A DNA stretch of 64,000 nt, taken from Echinarachnius parma. Its lineage: Eukaryota; Echinodermata; Echinoidea; Clypeasteroida; Echinarachniidae. Every line of letters starts with the position of its first letter. Positions within the stretch are counted from its first letter, which is position 1. The notes under the pieces are model-generated. The model was not told where the DNA came from, searched no databases, and saw only the letters and a program-made list of their open reading frames with translations. Below, piece by piece: positions 23,760-35,422 of the stretch. A program made the position numbers and the translations under genes. Location: assembly GCA_037951105.1 (NCBI GenBank), contig JBAMJV010000874.1, positions 62,001-126,000 on the forward strand, read 5' to 3'.

Positions 23760-24360
23760 TCTATCTAGGCTTGGCTCTAGTCTTAGGAATCGACATAGTC
23801 TACACCGAAAATAATACGATTTTGATATAGGCCTAATGTAATCTAGGGGTTAGGCCCACAGTATAGACCTAGTTTATACCTTTAACTCATGACGATTACT
23901 AGTACTAGTACTAAGTATACTACTTCTACTAGCCTATTGTTTTATAGTAAAGAAACATTCTCATAGACTCTAGTCTAGTCTAGGACAGTAAAGTAGGGGC
24001 GGGGCATAGAGTCGCTCTTCTAGCTAGATCTACGTCCCAGGATCTGTATACGTCTGTACGACTACATCTAGACTAGAGTAGACTAGTTGTACTAGTGAAT
24101 GTCGCATTGTTTGGCACAGCCCAGTCATGACCGATCCCTTGCATTATTAATTTAAAATATTAAATTTTAAACTAAAATTCTAAATCCCATCCAAACTCAT
24201 ACTTGGCTCTACTATTTTACTAATGACTTACTTCTAGTTTCTAGCCCTAGCCTATCTTATATCTAGCTTCCTTTAACCTTGGCTTAGTTATATTTACTTT
24301 TAACATGGGAAGAAATTAGAGGCCCTGGCCGCCTAGTAATATAGTAAACTAAACTGGACC
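23760..24360. repeat. CTAG-rich tract
   Basis: CTAG and TAGT words are very frequent (for example tactagtactagtactaag at 23897-23916 and tagtctagtctagg near 23970). A similar tract lies at 30010-30490. It sits immediately upstream of the candidate first exon at 24520. The function is unknown. Confidence 0.5.
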
Positions 24361-24429
24361 AACTCAGTCTGAGCGCATAGCGTGTTTTAATGAGGCTAAA
24401 CGAATTTTTGTATTCAAGTCTACCGATAG

Positions 24430-24535
24430 AGCTTCCAACTCGCTCGGTGGATGCGATCAACAAAGTGATTTGACAGCATCGTTTGTCGCCCTCTCTATTT
24501 GGCTACATGTTTACTCAATATGGCGATATGTCTCG
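24430..24535 (+). promoter_or_regulatory. candidate promoter and first exon inside intron 1
   Basis: AATATGGCG at 24517-24525 is followed by GATATGTCTC and a strong donor G|GTAAGTC at 24536. AATATGGCG around a start codon resembles a YY1-type element seen near animal gene starts. The next good acceptor, CTAATCTAAACAG, ends at 25240. Joining the two gives a 32-residue frame that ends soon afterwards, so the transcript may be non-coding or may encode a micropeptide. Confidence 0.3.
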
Positions 24536-25240
24536 GTAAGTCAATCTTGACATTATTAGCTTTCGTTTGATACCAATTTTGCCATATTTTGTTTAATTTT
24601 TGACATGTTTTTTGTCATCAATAAAAAGTGATTTTTTTCGTCCTTACGATAGAGGTTTTGGACATAGTCTTCTTCTTTGCTAGTTCCTGACCGGATGAAA
24701 CAATGTTTCAGCTAGATTTTGCAAGATATGAGTCGTTGATTATCTGGTTGACCGTATAATGTGAAAAATGGTGGGATACATGTGTGTTTTCGGTGAATAA
24801 AAGGCAACTGAAATCGGCTGAAATCTCACTAACTAGCGATGTTTTACCGGAAGTTGTGAGGAACTTGACTCGAAACCGCGGGAAATAACCATGGTTACCG
24901 TGGTAAAGCCGGGAATTCTTCCGTAGCCCGAGAGGTCGCCAGCGATGGTTTTCTACTTGCTCAGTCCCATATGCTCAAATTCGTGTGGGAGTGGAAGCGG
25001 AATGCATTGTAATTTGTATTTGTAGTTCTATTTGCAATTACTAATCATCAACGACTGTTCAGCATTTAGATGAGGGTAAGTTGTAGATCTGAACCTAATT
25101 TGTATTCCTCGATTCTTGTTGGAACAGATAAAATCGTGAGTTTATTTTCATTTTCAATATTTATTTATTCTATTTTTAGTTAGTAGAATAGTATTTTAGT
25201 AATAGTATAGTAACCTTTTTTCCCTTTCTAATCTAAACAG

Positions 25241-26700
25241 GGATTCCTTGGATTGGAACCTGGCCTGGCCATCTGTCATCTGTTTCAACTTTCATCTTCC
25301 GAAGAGATTATCTTTGCCTTTGAGGATTCTACTGTACGTGATTTGGAGGACAGACAATGTTATTCAGAATTTGAACCAGAACTTGTCTTCTGAAGTCAAT
25401 GTGAATTTTTTCCTGGCGCTACGGTACACACCTTTTCTTTATGAATGTTAAATGATGGACAGAGAATGAGAGATGGTGGACAATACTTATAATAATTAGT
25501 AACTGACTATGTCTGTATTGCACATTACTAGGAACAAATAATTTGGAATTTGGGAAAGAGACCAGCTTCATTTCCGCGAACTCTTCAATATGCAGTTTTT
25601 CTTCGGACTAGTATTATTATTCGCTGGATGGGATTTATTCAACAGCCAAAGGAAATTGTTTTCTTGCATACAATTTGGAACTCTTCCTGATAAAACGTAC
25701 TTCACATAATATTTTATCTGCACCGGTAACGAGAAAAGTGCCAAAGAAACTGTACAAACAAAACTGTTTACAATGCAAAAAAATAAACTTATTGGTAAAG
25801 GATAGAAAGAATGACTTGCATACATATATCAGAAAGGGAATACGCAGCGCATCAAGCCAAGGGCAAAGAAGTCTGCAGAGGTACATGTATGTACACATGT
25901 AGATCGCTTTGGTTTGACATTCATTAAGTGGCTAGCTGATCCTAAGGAACCAATCGCCATGTGCCTGACCTGCACCCATCAAGCACCTGATGCTGCCAAC
26001 CTCCTGCATCATCCACCACGACATCCAACTCTTGCCAGCGATCGTCCAGCGCAACTCCAACTTGCAAATCCACCATCCACCTGATGCACCTAACCATTGC
26101 CCATCACAGGTTTATGGAAATCACTAGTTGCCCAAGTAGGTACATTTTGTTCCTTATTCTCATGATTATGTTGTAATAGTCTTGGGGTCACAGAAATCTT
26201 GATTGACGTCCACAGTGAAAAAAAATAATGATCCAATATGTTCTTGCAGCCATGCCTCTTCTCAAATTTGTTTTCAGTACATGAAACATGATTTTATTGC
26301 ATTTTAATTTGAAATATCTTTATGATATTTATCATTTATCTATTCTAATTAGAAGTTATGCATAAACATTGTTAAACAAATATGTGGTTAAACTGCAAAA
26401 GAAGACAATCTTGAAAATATTTTTTAAATTTATTTTTCATACTATCAGGTCCCAAGAGTGAAGTTTGTACACCTCGACCATCATTCAACATGGCCACCTG
26501 ATACAGCCAACCTGCACCCTCCACAGTCACCTGATGCTGCCAACCTGCATCATCCACAACATCGAACTCGTGCCAGTAATCGTCCACTGCTAGAGTACCC
26601 ACGTTTACCAATATCCATCCACCACAGGCACCCTATGCACCCAACCATTGCACACCACAACCACACCACACCAGGGCAATATCTGACACTTTACAGGTGC
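25241..26700 (+). ncRNA. candidate exons of an intronic + strand transcript
   Basis: The acceptor at 25239-25240 has a good pyrimidine tract and a branch-like CTAATC. Two related blocks, 25931-26119 and 26449-26697, share CCTGATGCTGCCAACCT, GCATCATCCAC and ACCATTGCxCA. Each could end at a donor (CACAG|GTTTAT and TTTACAG|GTGCAC). The frame at 26458-26751 is rich in His and Pro because of the CCA/CAC composition and is not a convincing protein. I regard this as a possible multi-exon non-coding transcript, or simply a duplicated repeat. Confidence 0.22.
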
Positions 26701-26796
26701 ACGTTTAATATTATCAAGAACGGATACCCAGGAATTACAGAAACAGACTGATTGTAGATTAATACAAAAAACTTTCATCGGTTACAGAAATTCATA

Positions 26797-26887
26797 TGAA
26801 AAATTTACAGCTTCAACTAACCTTAAATTAGGGAACGAAAGCTCGTCAGTCACTAATTAAAGGTTAGTTGAAGTTGTAAATTGTTCA
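26797..26887. repeat. hairpin, about 35 bp arms
   Basis: AATTTACAGCTTCAACTAAC is mirrored by GTTAGTTGAAGTTGTAAATT about 40 bp later, with AACCTTAAATTAGGG and CACTAATTAAAGGTT inside. It is a short MITE or structured repeat. Confidence 0.6.
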
Positions 26888-27774
26888 TACTTGTAGATTG
26901 AATTCCCATAAAGAATTGAGAGACTCATTACACCTGAGAAAGATGCATCAACAAAATATGCCAATCTGTTTCTTAGCCACCTATTTATTGTGCACCAAAG
27001 AGGCTGAGGTTGAAACAAATTGAACTTAAATGAATTTAATAATATTTTCTTTGCAGTGTATTTCTATACCAAAATCCATTTTTCTGTGCAGGAAAAATCT
27101 TTTATTTCTAAGTTTTAAATAAATGCATTTTTAACACATTGTTCTGTTTGTAGTTCTGCACAATCTGTAGTTTAGGTAAGTGACAAAAATATTCATCGTT
27201 GAATATTCCACTGGAAGGGGATACAAAGCTACAACAAATCAATATTTCATTCACACCCAATGATCAGAATTATGTTTGTCAGGCTCGTCACCAATACTGT
27301 TTAAGTAAAGTCTCATGTAAACCCACATTATGAGTAACAGCATTAAAAACAAATGGAAAACTTAGAAAGCGTATCAAATATAACTTGTTTTCTTTCAAAG
27401 ACCCAGTTCCAATCATTTCACTTCTTGATAAATTTGTATAAATGCAATGGTGGATTTTTACTGATGCATGTACACAACTATTCCTTTAAAACGCGTGGGG
27501 AATTACATATTCAGACACAAGAACATTTTTATAGATGTCATAGGAAAAAACCTAGTTTGTGGCCAAACTTCTTGACGAGCTAGGAGATGTTTTCCTCACA
27601 CGTAAATCTATATGAAAAAGGTGTGTTCTTTTTTTGTTGAAGTTCTGACTAGTAGAACAATGGCACAACTCTGTAGCTCAATTTAGAGTTCAATCTATGA
27701 AAATGAAGATGATCATTCACAACCTTTGATTTCTTTTTGTGAATACTGGTATAGGATTTATTGTTATTTTGAAG
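26888..27774. other. intron 1, no clear gene
   Basis: The only notable item is a 22 bp segment at 27152-27173 between TTCTGTTTGTAG and GTAAGTGAC, which looks like a micro-exon. Nothing else was recognised. Confidence 0.3.
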
Positions 27775-28215
27775 TGATCACTATGACTGATGAGTGATGA
27801 ATCATTGATGGTGGGGAGGACGATGGATGATGACATGATGATTGTGACGATGACGTCGATGATGATGTCGATGATCGTGAGGATAATGACGTGATTATCG
27901 TTACGATGACGGTGGTGATGATGATAATGATGATGACATGATGATTGTGACGATGATGTTGGTAATCATGACGATGGCGTCGATCGTGACGATGATGCTG
28001 TCGATGATGACGTGATTATCGTTACGATGACGGTGGTGATGATGATGATGATGATGTTGATGGTGATGGTGATAATGATGGTGATGTTGATGATGCACGA
28101 TGATGATGCATGCTGATACTTGATAATGATCAAGATGTTGACAATGTTGATCGTGATGATGACGATGCCAGTAACGATGTTGATGATAATGATAATGATG
28201 TTGTTGATGATGGTT
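27775..28215 (+). repeat. GATGAT/GACGAT low-complexity region
   Basis: About 440 bp are almost entirely built of GATGAT, GATGACG and GATCGTGA words. Larger words recur, for example GTGATTATCGTTACGATGAC at both 27890 and 28012, a period near 120 bp. The opposite-strand polyhistidine frame is an artefact. Confidence 0.85.
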
Positions 28216-28815
28216 ATGACAATTAACTGTATGGCAAAAATAAAATTAGAGATTATAGTTCCAAGTAACCAATTTCACTGACATACAACAGAGTAATTTG
28301 AACCCCGGTTCAAAAATATATGATATAAATTATATAAAACAAATAATGAGCTTTAACAATTGAAATTTACACCAAATGATTATGAATATCTACCCCTCTG
28401 ATCCTGAAAAAAAAAATGGAAAGAACAATCTTCTGGAATGGTTTTGTAAGAAAGTTCACTATTACAAAACTAAGTCTTATGTATTTCTTTGAAACAAGAT
28501 GTTACGTAATAGGGTGGCAAATTACATTACATAGCCACAACATATAGTTCATAATTTAGCACATGTCTTACTCTTTCAAATGATACCTCACTTACAACCA
28601 TATAGCACCTTCTAATGATTTTGTACATTTTTTTAGGTAGCCTAACTGAAATATAAATTTCACTCTGTAACTGAATTAACATATGCTCAGCAGTATGTAG
28701 TACTATACCTAGAAATTATGAGTATAAGTATAATACATATTATTAATTGCTCACATGCGTGAGAAGCCTTTGTAATGCATTGAACGTTACTGCAATCCCA
28801 GTGAAGACATTATTT

Positions 28816-29247
28816 GTGACCTTACACCACAAAACGACCGTTATGTCGCTGTGGTAGTTTTTCTTTTATTAGCTAAAATAGTCAAATTTTGTTCAAAATC
28901 TGAGATTTAGGATTTTGGTATTTCCTGAATAAGCATATCTTAATCTAGCTTCTGTAACATTTTGAGCATCGGAAATCATGTTTAAATATTATTTTTTCAT
29001 CCAATATACATGATCTTATTACAGCGCTTTAATGGAAACTGATCTTTTAAATGGCCCGTTTCTTCCCTATTTTAAAAATGCTTCAGCCATATTTCAAATC
29101 TTTGGTGTTCATTTTGAGAGGGTTTGCTTAGTCCAAATATGACGAATGATATACCATTTTAAAGGTAACGACTTCTATTTAATGTTTTATGAAAAGCAGC
29201 AAAATCAGTTTTCCCGACTTATAGGTCGTTTTGTGGTGTAAGGTCAC
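28816..29247. mobile_element. 432 bp MITE with GTGACCTTACACC ends
   Basis: The left end GTGACCTTACACCACAAAAC and the right end, its inverse GTTTTGTGGTGTAAGGTCAC, match for 24 bases. Flanks read TTATTTGT and ACATTTGT, a possible imperfect 8 bp duplication. Non-coding. Confidence 0.8.
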
Positions 29248-29299
29248 ATTTGTATTTTCACTTTTTTCTTGTTCAAGTCATGTTCGATGATAACAACAT

Positions 29300-29600
29300 A
29301 CACAATAATACGTATGTGGGGCAATATAAAGCCGTTTATTCCGGGGGTTACGCACCCGAAAGTAAAATCAGGTGCGTGTTCGTTCATGGCCAACTGCATG
29401 CAGAGCACGCTGTACGTGATAATCGCGCAGTACATAGAGAATCGACGCAGAGCAAGAGATGGCGTGGTATCCCCCGGTTCGAAATGATCGCAAATCGACC
29501 ATGTCAATTATCTGCCGAAGTCTCGTATGCATCGCCTAGTATTTTGCTAGTTCCTGACCGGATGAAAAAACAACATTTACAGAAAGTATGATATTCTGCT
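29300..29600. other. CpG-rich patch with no supported gene
   Basis: CGC and CG words are more frequent than in the neighbourhood. Frames are open in both directions, but no domain or splice pattern was recognised. Its end (TTGCTAGTTCCTGACCGG at 29547) repeats 24679-24702. Confidence 0.35.
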
Positions 29601-30009
29601 AGAGCAATATCTGTAAACAGTAGTAAGTAATTAATATTTTGGATACACGGAGAATGAAAAGTGTTTTTTAACGAAAGAAATTACTTTTCAAACTTATTTT
29701 TTTCACAAGTTTTTATTCCTATTTTTACACATTTTAAAACATCAATTTTTACGAGTTGAATACCATATTACAATCTTTATAGTTTAAGCTTACAATTTGT
29801 GGCAAATTCATGGTCGGAATATTAATTCTGAGCACACAGGGAGAAGGGGAACTGGGCCATGTCGTAGCTCATTATATGCATTATATGCAATATTTTATGC
29901 ATACGACTTGCATTCATGCAAGTGATTCACAACGCGCTGCGGATCTACTGAACTTTACTAATAAATGTGCATGGACATGGTTCAAGATCGAGCACACTAT
30001 CATCAAGCC

Positions 30010-30490
30010 TAGCCCTAGAGATGGTACATAACTAGACCAGTCACCCATCTACATTCTAATTTCTAGTTTTTGTAGATGTAGGCCAAGTCCTAGACCTAGT
30101 CAGCTTTTAGTTTACTTTTACGAATTACGTGTTACTAAAAAGTCTAGACTAATAATTAGCATGATTAGTAACAAGTATGTTCGTAAGTTCCTTACGGTTA
30201 CGCTATCATTGTTTGGTATTGTCTTATCCCCAGGCTAGCCCTATCATCGGCATGTATTACTATCAATTACCAAGGCCAAGCCCAAGGGCAAGGTAGCGTG
30301 TCTACCACTTACTCAGTAGTACTACTAGTCCTAAAAGGCTAAATTTCGAACCAAATATTATAAACTAAAGCCATAACCAGATAACCTTATTGTCTCATAC
30401 AATCTCATGCACCACATTCACACGGATAGTGGTCCCCTACTGGCCGGCCCTAGGTTGCTAGCTAGGCCTAGTTTAGCCTGGCATTGTGAA
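30010..30490. repeat. second CTAG-rich tract
   Basis: It is dense in CTAG, CCTAG and TAGGC words (for example ctaggcctagtttagcctgg near 30462), like 23760-24360. Confidence 0.45.
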
Positions 30491-30703
30491 ATTGTAGTTT
30501 AACCCTCTCTGCCTGGTGAGGCTTCAAGCCTTTACTAGGGCGCTACGGGCACTAATTCCAAAGTCTCGCCGGAGCGCTGGGCTAGATTATCCTGATGGAC
30601 TGTGCCACACAAAAAAGACAATGTTATGATCGGGTTAGCGCGCGAGTATTGACATGACCGACGAAAATGTGATTTTTCTCTTGAAAAAGTAAAACTCACT
30701 TAC

Positions 30704-30925
30704 CGTGTTGACAATGTGTTTCCTCAAAATCATCCAACGTTCAGTTCTGTCTCACTTGGTTATTGTAATATCTAGAGGAAAAATAAAGAAGACGTCATTC
30801 CCGAGGATCTGTTTCTATCACCACATTCATCGACGCCATATTTCAGCGAGGAAGACACACACTTGAAATATCCTCTAGCATTTTAGCCACGCCCACACGG
30901 ACACACCCTTGTTCCTGATTGGTCG
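30704..30925 (-). promoter_or_regulatory. candidate minus-strand promoter and first exon
   Basis: On the minus strand a CCAAT box (CGACCAATCAGG, 30925-30914) is followed by GGGCGTGGC, AATATGGCGTCGATG, a CRE-like TGACGTC, and then a strong donor ACACG|GTAAGTGAG at 30704/30703. This cluster resembles a TATA-less animal promoter with first exon. The ATG opens only a 14-residue frame, so the exon would be mostly untranslated. No downstream exon was identified. Confidence 0.33.
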
Positions 30926-30939
30926 AAAAACAAAATTCG

Positions 30940-31136
30940 CACAAAAAATCGCTCCTCAGAGCGATTTTATAAATTCGCTGGCGAATTTTCGCCATACAGA
31001 GCGAATTACCGCTCCATAGTGGGAACGATCTAATACAAATAACACTAATTTGATCCGTGCGAATATTCGTGCGAATATTCGCGCGGAAATTCGCGCGAAA
31101 ATTCGCTCTAGTGGGAACGCAGCTTTACGAGGAACG
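30940..31136. repeat. GCGAATATTCG-rich MITE-like repeat
   Basis: Repeated near-palindromes GCGAATATTCGTGCGAATAT, CGCGCGAAAATTCGC and AGAGCGATTTT fill about 200 bp. The segment ends in the phrase AGTGGGAACGCAGCTTTA; an inner AGTGGGAACGATC copy occurs at 31017. It is probably a degenerate MITE with the ends not fully preserved. Confidence 0.5.
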
Positions 31137-31873
31137 CATGCGTCGGGCGTTCTCTTCTCATCTCTGGTTCTCATCGCAGGTCTCATCGCAGGGTTTTGAA
31201 CATGTTCAAAATCCTCTGCGATCAAAACAATAGAAGAGATATTGCATGCGGTGATGATGGCGTTGTCTTGTACATTAGCTGCATGTCACTCTGGTATGTG
31301 TGTGAAAATGGACTCATTCGGGTCATAGCAATGTTATACTATTTATGTCATATGCATGTAAACTGATATCAGTATTATTTGAGCAAACTTATTCACTTTT
31401 CATCAAACGCTCTGATTTGTTGTCGGTGTCTTTTACCAGTGTGTGGAGGATGTAATGCGACTTGAATGAGTTGGCCATGCATGAGAAGAATTCAATTGAA
31501 AACGCAGGAATAGTGACTCAGTCATTCAGTTGTGCCTTGAAATCAGAGCGTTTTGAAATGGGTCACTTTTGAGGCTCCCCCACATGCATCTCCCTGCAGC
31601 CGCCCTTTACTAAAATCATTATAAATTATACATTTTCATACAGAAGAGTTATTGGGCTTTCCGTTGATATCAATTTGAATCATGAAGATTTCATTTAAAA
31701 TGCCAAAAACCCTCCCAAAAGCTCGAAAAAAATGCAACGCTCTGATTTTGTGTCAACTCCGTATTTGTTTTGATTTCACATTCGACCCATCTCCATATTC
31801 CGGTTCGCTGCACACACCCCATTTGCATAATCCTTACGATTAATATACCATCGTAATGAAGAGATCATTTCCA
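31137..31873. other. intron 1, no clear gene
   Basis: A short duplicated CTCATCGCAGG word lies at 31171-31192. Otherwise nothing recognised. Confidence 0.35.
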
Positions 31874-32097
31874 TTAAAGGCAATGGTGAGTGTTGGTAAT
31901 TTCCAAAGTGCCCCCCCCGACATAAATTGTAACGGATTTGGCTGATTTCAATTCCATATGAAAGATCATCGAAAAAAACATGGGAAATAATAATAATTCC
32001 CATTCAAATGCTCTAATTGTTGTGGAATTGGCTTTCAAAATATCATATAAAAGTGGTTGACGCCCGGGTACCACTTTTTAGAGAACGCTAGTGCGAG

Positions 32098-32431
32098 GCA
32101 CTAGCGTTCTAGGTCTTCATAATAAAGAACTGAAACCAAATATTTTTGTGCACGCTAATTGTGCTTAAAACTATACATATGATACGGTACTTACCAGCAA
32201 TTCACTCTCCGATATGTGATCCAACTATCGGGTGGATTAAGATTATGATTTTCCCCTCCATTCCGCAAACAATCAGTGATATATGCGCCTCATGGACTTC
32301 TCTCCGTGTGTTAGCGCGACTCTGAACGAAAGGCGAACGAATGGGGTTGCCAGTTGCGATACATACTACACGTACTATTACCGCGCACTGCACTACAGTC
32401 CCGTATTATATAGGACCTAGAACGCTAGTGC
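32098..32431 (-). mobile_element. nested inverted-repeat segment with a possible captured exon
   Basis: It is bounded by GCACTAGCGTTCTAGGTC and its exact inverse. Just outside the left arm the same word occurs inverted again (32082-32094), forming a hairpin around GAG. Between the arms the minus strand is open from 32393 to 32202 and runs into a strong donor, GAATTGCTG|GTAAGTACC, at 32195-32190. This looks like a first exon plus donor carried in an inverted-repeat frame, but the protein matches nothing I know. Confidence 0.4.
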
Positions 32432-32454
32432 TTCGCGCTGGCTAACTCTAGAGT

Positions 32455-32612
32455 TAATTTGACACTTCGAGTTGTAACGGCTCTTTTTGAATGATAACAG
32501 GGGTTTTACTTTGTCGTTTGTAATTGTGTATACTTTTCGAGCATGGTGAAGTTATAACTATTAGTTTGTACCGTAATCGTGCAGGTTTTGGTTACTAAAG
32601 TTAAGTTTGACC
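32455..32612 (-). mobile_element. family A MITE fragment, inverted
   Basis: It reads as the reverse complement of the left third of family A: GAGCATGGTGAAGTTATAAC, CGTGCAGGTTTTGGTTACT and ACTCTAGAGTTAA-like flanking. It was captured inside family C, or family C grew from it. Confidence 0.6.
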
Positions 32613-33049
32613 AACACTCACCATTGCCTTTAAAAGGGCATCAAATTCCAATGATTTTGATGAATGGAAAGGGTGGCAGTATTCAATAAAAAGTGAACTT
32701 AAAAAAAAATGGTCAGCACAGTCATGCACTCGTACATTAAATGCATTCAGCCATTTTGCGACATTTCACTTCATGCCTCCCCCTATTATCTGGGCTACTG
32801 CAATCGCCCCAATTGCATAATAACTACACATAATGCACCGATTGAAAGGTATATAATGAGGCTTTATTGTGACACCAATTTCGTATATGCTTATTAATAA
32901 ATATGAGAGATATGATCGATCAAACTTGAGTTTCCGAACTTTTTTTGAGGGGTTTATATATCGGTCAATAAAGGAGTTTAACTGATTTAGCATACAACAA
33001 TATTGTACTTATTCTTATAAAGGTATGGTGACGCCGACATTTGTAAAGG

Positions 33050-33431
33050 TACGTCACGGGAAAAGATTTAAAAAACGAAGAATATATAATTACATGTAGT
33101 CAGTTTAAGCGAGGTTTGGTTATTTTGATTAGTTACCGCTTACCCATTGTTATTTGTGCGCGGATCACGTAGCTAGCGCGGGTCACATAGGGGCCATGCA
33201 TAGTGCTGTGGCACTCCGTGAGCAAACTTTCATGACGGGTGAATACACGTATAAATCACAATTAACCGTTGGACAGCGGTTTATTAGATTTAGGTCTATA
33301 ACTCCACAAAAAAGAGATTTCAAGCCCTATTTTGTTCAGGCATGCTATTAAATGTTAAATGTTCTGTCATATAAGAAAATAACCTCGCAACTTTTGAAAT
33401 TTGGCTTGCAAAAGAGGGGATGTCCCTTTAA
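33050..33431 (-). mobile_element. TTAA-type MITE, family B, copy 2 (inverted, truncated)
   Basis: It ends TTTTGCAAAAGAGGGGATGTCCCTTTAA-like, given here in pieces as GCAAAAGAGGGGA and TGTCCCTTTAA (TTAA 33428-33431). It matches 4237-4700 in reverse, including GATCACGTAGCTAGCGCGGG. The other end is lost or decayed near 33050. Confidence 0.7.
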
Positions 33432-33755
33432 AGACTTCTCAGCCAAACACACTTAACCATGTCAACCGCTCTTCTATAAAAAAAAAAAGAAAAGATTCTT
33501 CTTCGCTGGTGGGTCACATATAAATATTAATAATTGAGTATTCTTCAGAGCTCGACTACTTTTGCATCGTAACCATAATGTTGTAATATTTAACAGGTCT
33601 CTACACGAACTTTTGTTTTAATCATACAATTGCGAATTGTACTTGCCCAGACAGAAAATTACTTGCCCTAAAATATCCAATGTGAAATATCATAAACATA
33701 ATTGTGATATATAGCTTTCATCTGCTTAGCAAATATTTTGCTCGATTCTTAATGA

Positions 33756-35422
33756 CAGTGGCGTAGCTACGGGGGGGGGGGGGCACGGGGGGGGGGGGGG
33801 CACGGGGGGGGGGGCACGGGGGGGCACGTGCCCCCCCCCCCCCCCAATCGTTTGGCAAAAAAAAAAAAAAAAAAAATGACGACTCGACATGAAGCCAAAT
33901 GTGTCTACAATGTATATCATTCATTATTATCACGTTTTATTTAATGTGTGATAATAATCATTATCAACGATAATAACCAAGAACATAACAATCGTTCCCT
34001 AGTACTAGCAATAGCGCACCTATATCAGTTTGAAGAATCCTTCCAATATAGCGCCTTATGCACATTTTCAGTCCCGTGCGCGAGGATCGACGCTCACCGC
34101 ATTTCAGAAGACATAGAGCGCGTATAGGCCTAACAAACTTCCTAACATGGTAAATCGTGTATCATACCAAGGGCCCTTTTAGGATCTTGAATCTGCCTCC
34201 CGCTTTTATAGATAATTTTGACGCCTTCATGCAGGCTATAAAGGCGCATAGCTGCACTACGTAGTCCTAAATGTCTAGGTAAAGACAAACTTCTTTTACT
34301 AATTTCTTCACTCCAAATGCACCCGTTCCATTAATTCATGATGCATAATCTAGGCATATTGTTGATGATCATGATTGAAGGAGCACCAGTAATCTTCTCC
34401 AGAGTCGATATCTGCATCAGTTGAGCATAGGCCTACTGAAACTAATTCAAGGGACCCGAGCATAGCTGTTTTTTTAGTTTGAAAAGGACTGTAAATCTTA
34501 GTTTTTGCCGAGCGCTTCGCGCGCATATTCTGAAATACTGATATATACGAAATTTATTAGACCCTCATCTATCATGTCTATAGCACACTATCATCGGAAA
34601 ATAAAATAATTTGCAATAATATATCTTTTAGTAAATTCGGTCCCCCTCCTTTGTCATTAAGTATGTTTGGTTCCATACTTATATACTTTATATTATGTGA
34701 AATTTCTGTCTTAGGTGTGCACCAAATCGCACAATTTCAGCCCCCAAAATACGAAAGCTCCCTACTGTGGGAGGGGGACACACCCTCCCCCAATCGGTCG
34801 CTTCGCTTCCTCGCAATGTCTCCCCTCCACTTTTGCTTAGTTCCATTGGAGCTCAATGCCCTAGACTATATCGATGGCTCTATAGTATACAGGATCACGT
34901 GGATCCATCTCACGGGCTTAATCTTTCCTCGCTATTACCGTTTTAAAATACGTAACGAGTAGATTCACTATTATATACCATTTTAACACCCATGATTAAG
35001 ACAATGATAAAGACAATAATGACCATACTTCTACAGTGATATTTTAAACACCAATTTCAAAAATTTCAAAAAAATTGGGAGGGGGTGAACCCCCTCCCAC
35101 ACCCTCCCCCAAATAAATTTAGATAAGCATACGGCGTGAGAGTATTTGAGTCTGGTGTGTGTACATTTAGGTTTGATTGTGTGTGCATACTTTATCATGA
35201 GGGAAATGATTTCTTCAATTCAGTGTTATCAAATTTCCTTCCAAGGTATGCACCAAATTGCATTATTTCAAGTAAAAATTTGCAAAAGCTCCCTACCGTG
35301 GGAGGGGGGGACACCCCCCACTCACACCCTCCCCCCCCTCGGGCGCTACGCGCCATCGGGCTTGGTCGCTCCACTCCCTCGCAGCTGTGCCCCCCAATCA
35401 TTTGACCCTCGCTACGCCACTG
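33756..35422. mobile_element. 1667 bp hAT-like non-autonomous element
   Basis: The ends CAGTGGCGTAGCTACG and CGCTACGCCACTG are inverse copies. Flanking 8 bp are CTTAATGA (33748-33755) and CTAAATGA (35423-35430), a target duplication with one mismatch. Termini beginning CAGTGGCG and 8 bp duplications are classic for hAT elements. Inside the left end is a long G/C run and an A run (33771-33876). Inside the right half are two copies of a CG-rich motif (34718-34860 and 35245-35400). No hAT transposase frame is visible. Confidence 0.85.

Larger units (their letters stand above)
31874..32633. mobile_element. 760 bp TTAA-type MITE, family C
   Basis: TTAA bounds both ends (31874-31877, 32630-32633). 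The inverted termini are AGGCAATGGTGAGTGTTGG and its inverse. AGGC termini plus a TTAA target again suggest Kolobok-type elements. It contains two other items: an inverted fragment of family A (32455-32612) and an inner inverted repeat with arms GCACTAGCGTTCTAGGTC (32098-32115) and its inverse (32414-32431). Confidence 0.8.

Noticed and set aside
26458..26751. A 97-codon His/Pro-rich frame as a protein gene
   Set aside because: It depends on CCA/CAC composition, begins with GTG, and its relative at 25931-26119 is not open in the same frame. A non-coding exon or repeat is more likely.
27901..28098. Histidine-rich minus-strand frame
   Set aside because: An artefact of the GATGAT low-complexity region.
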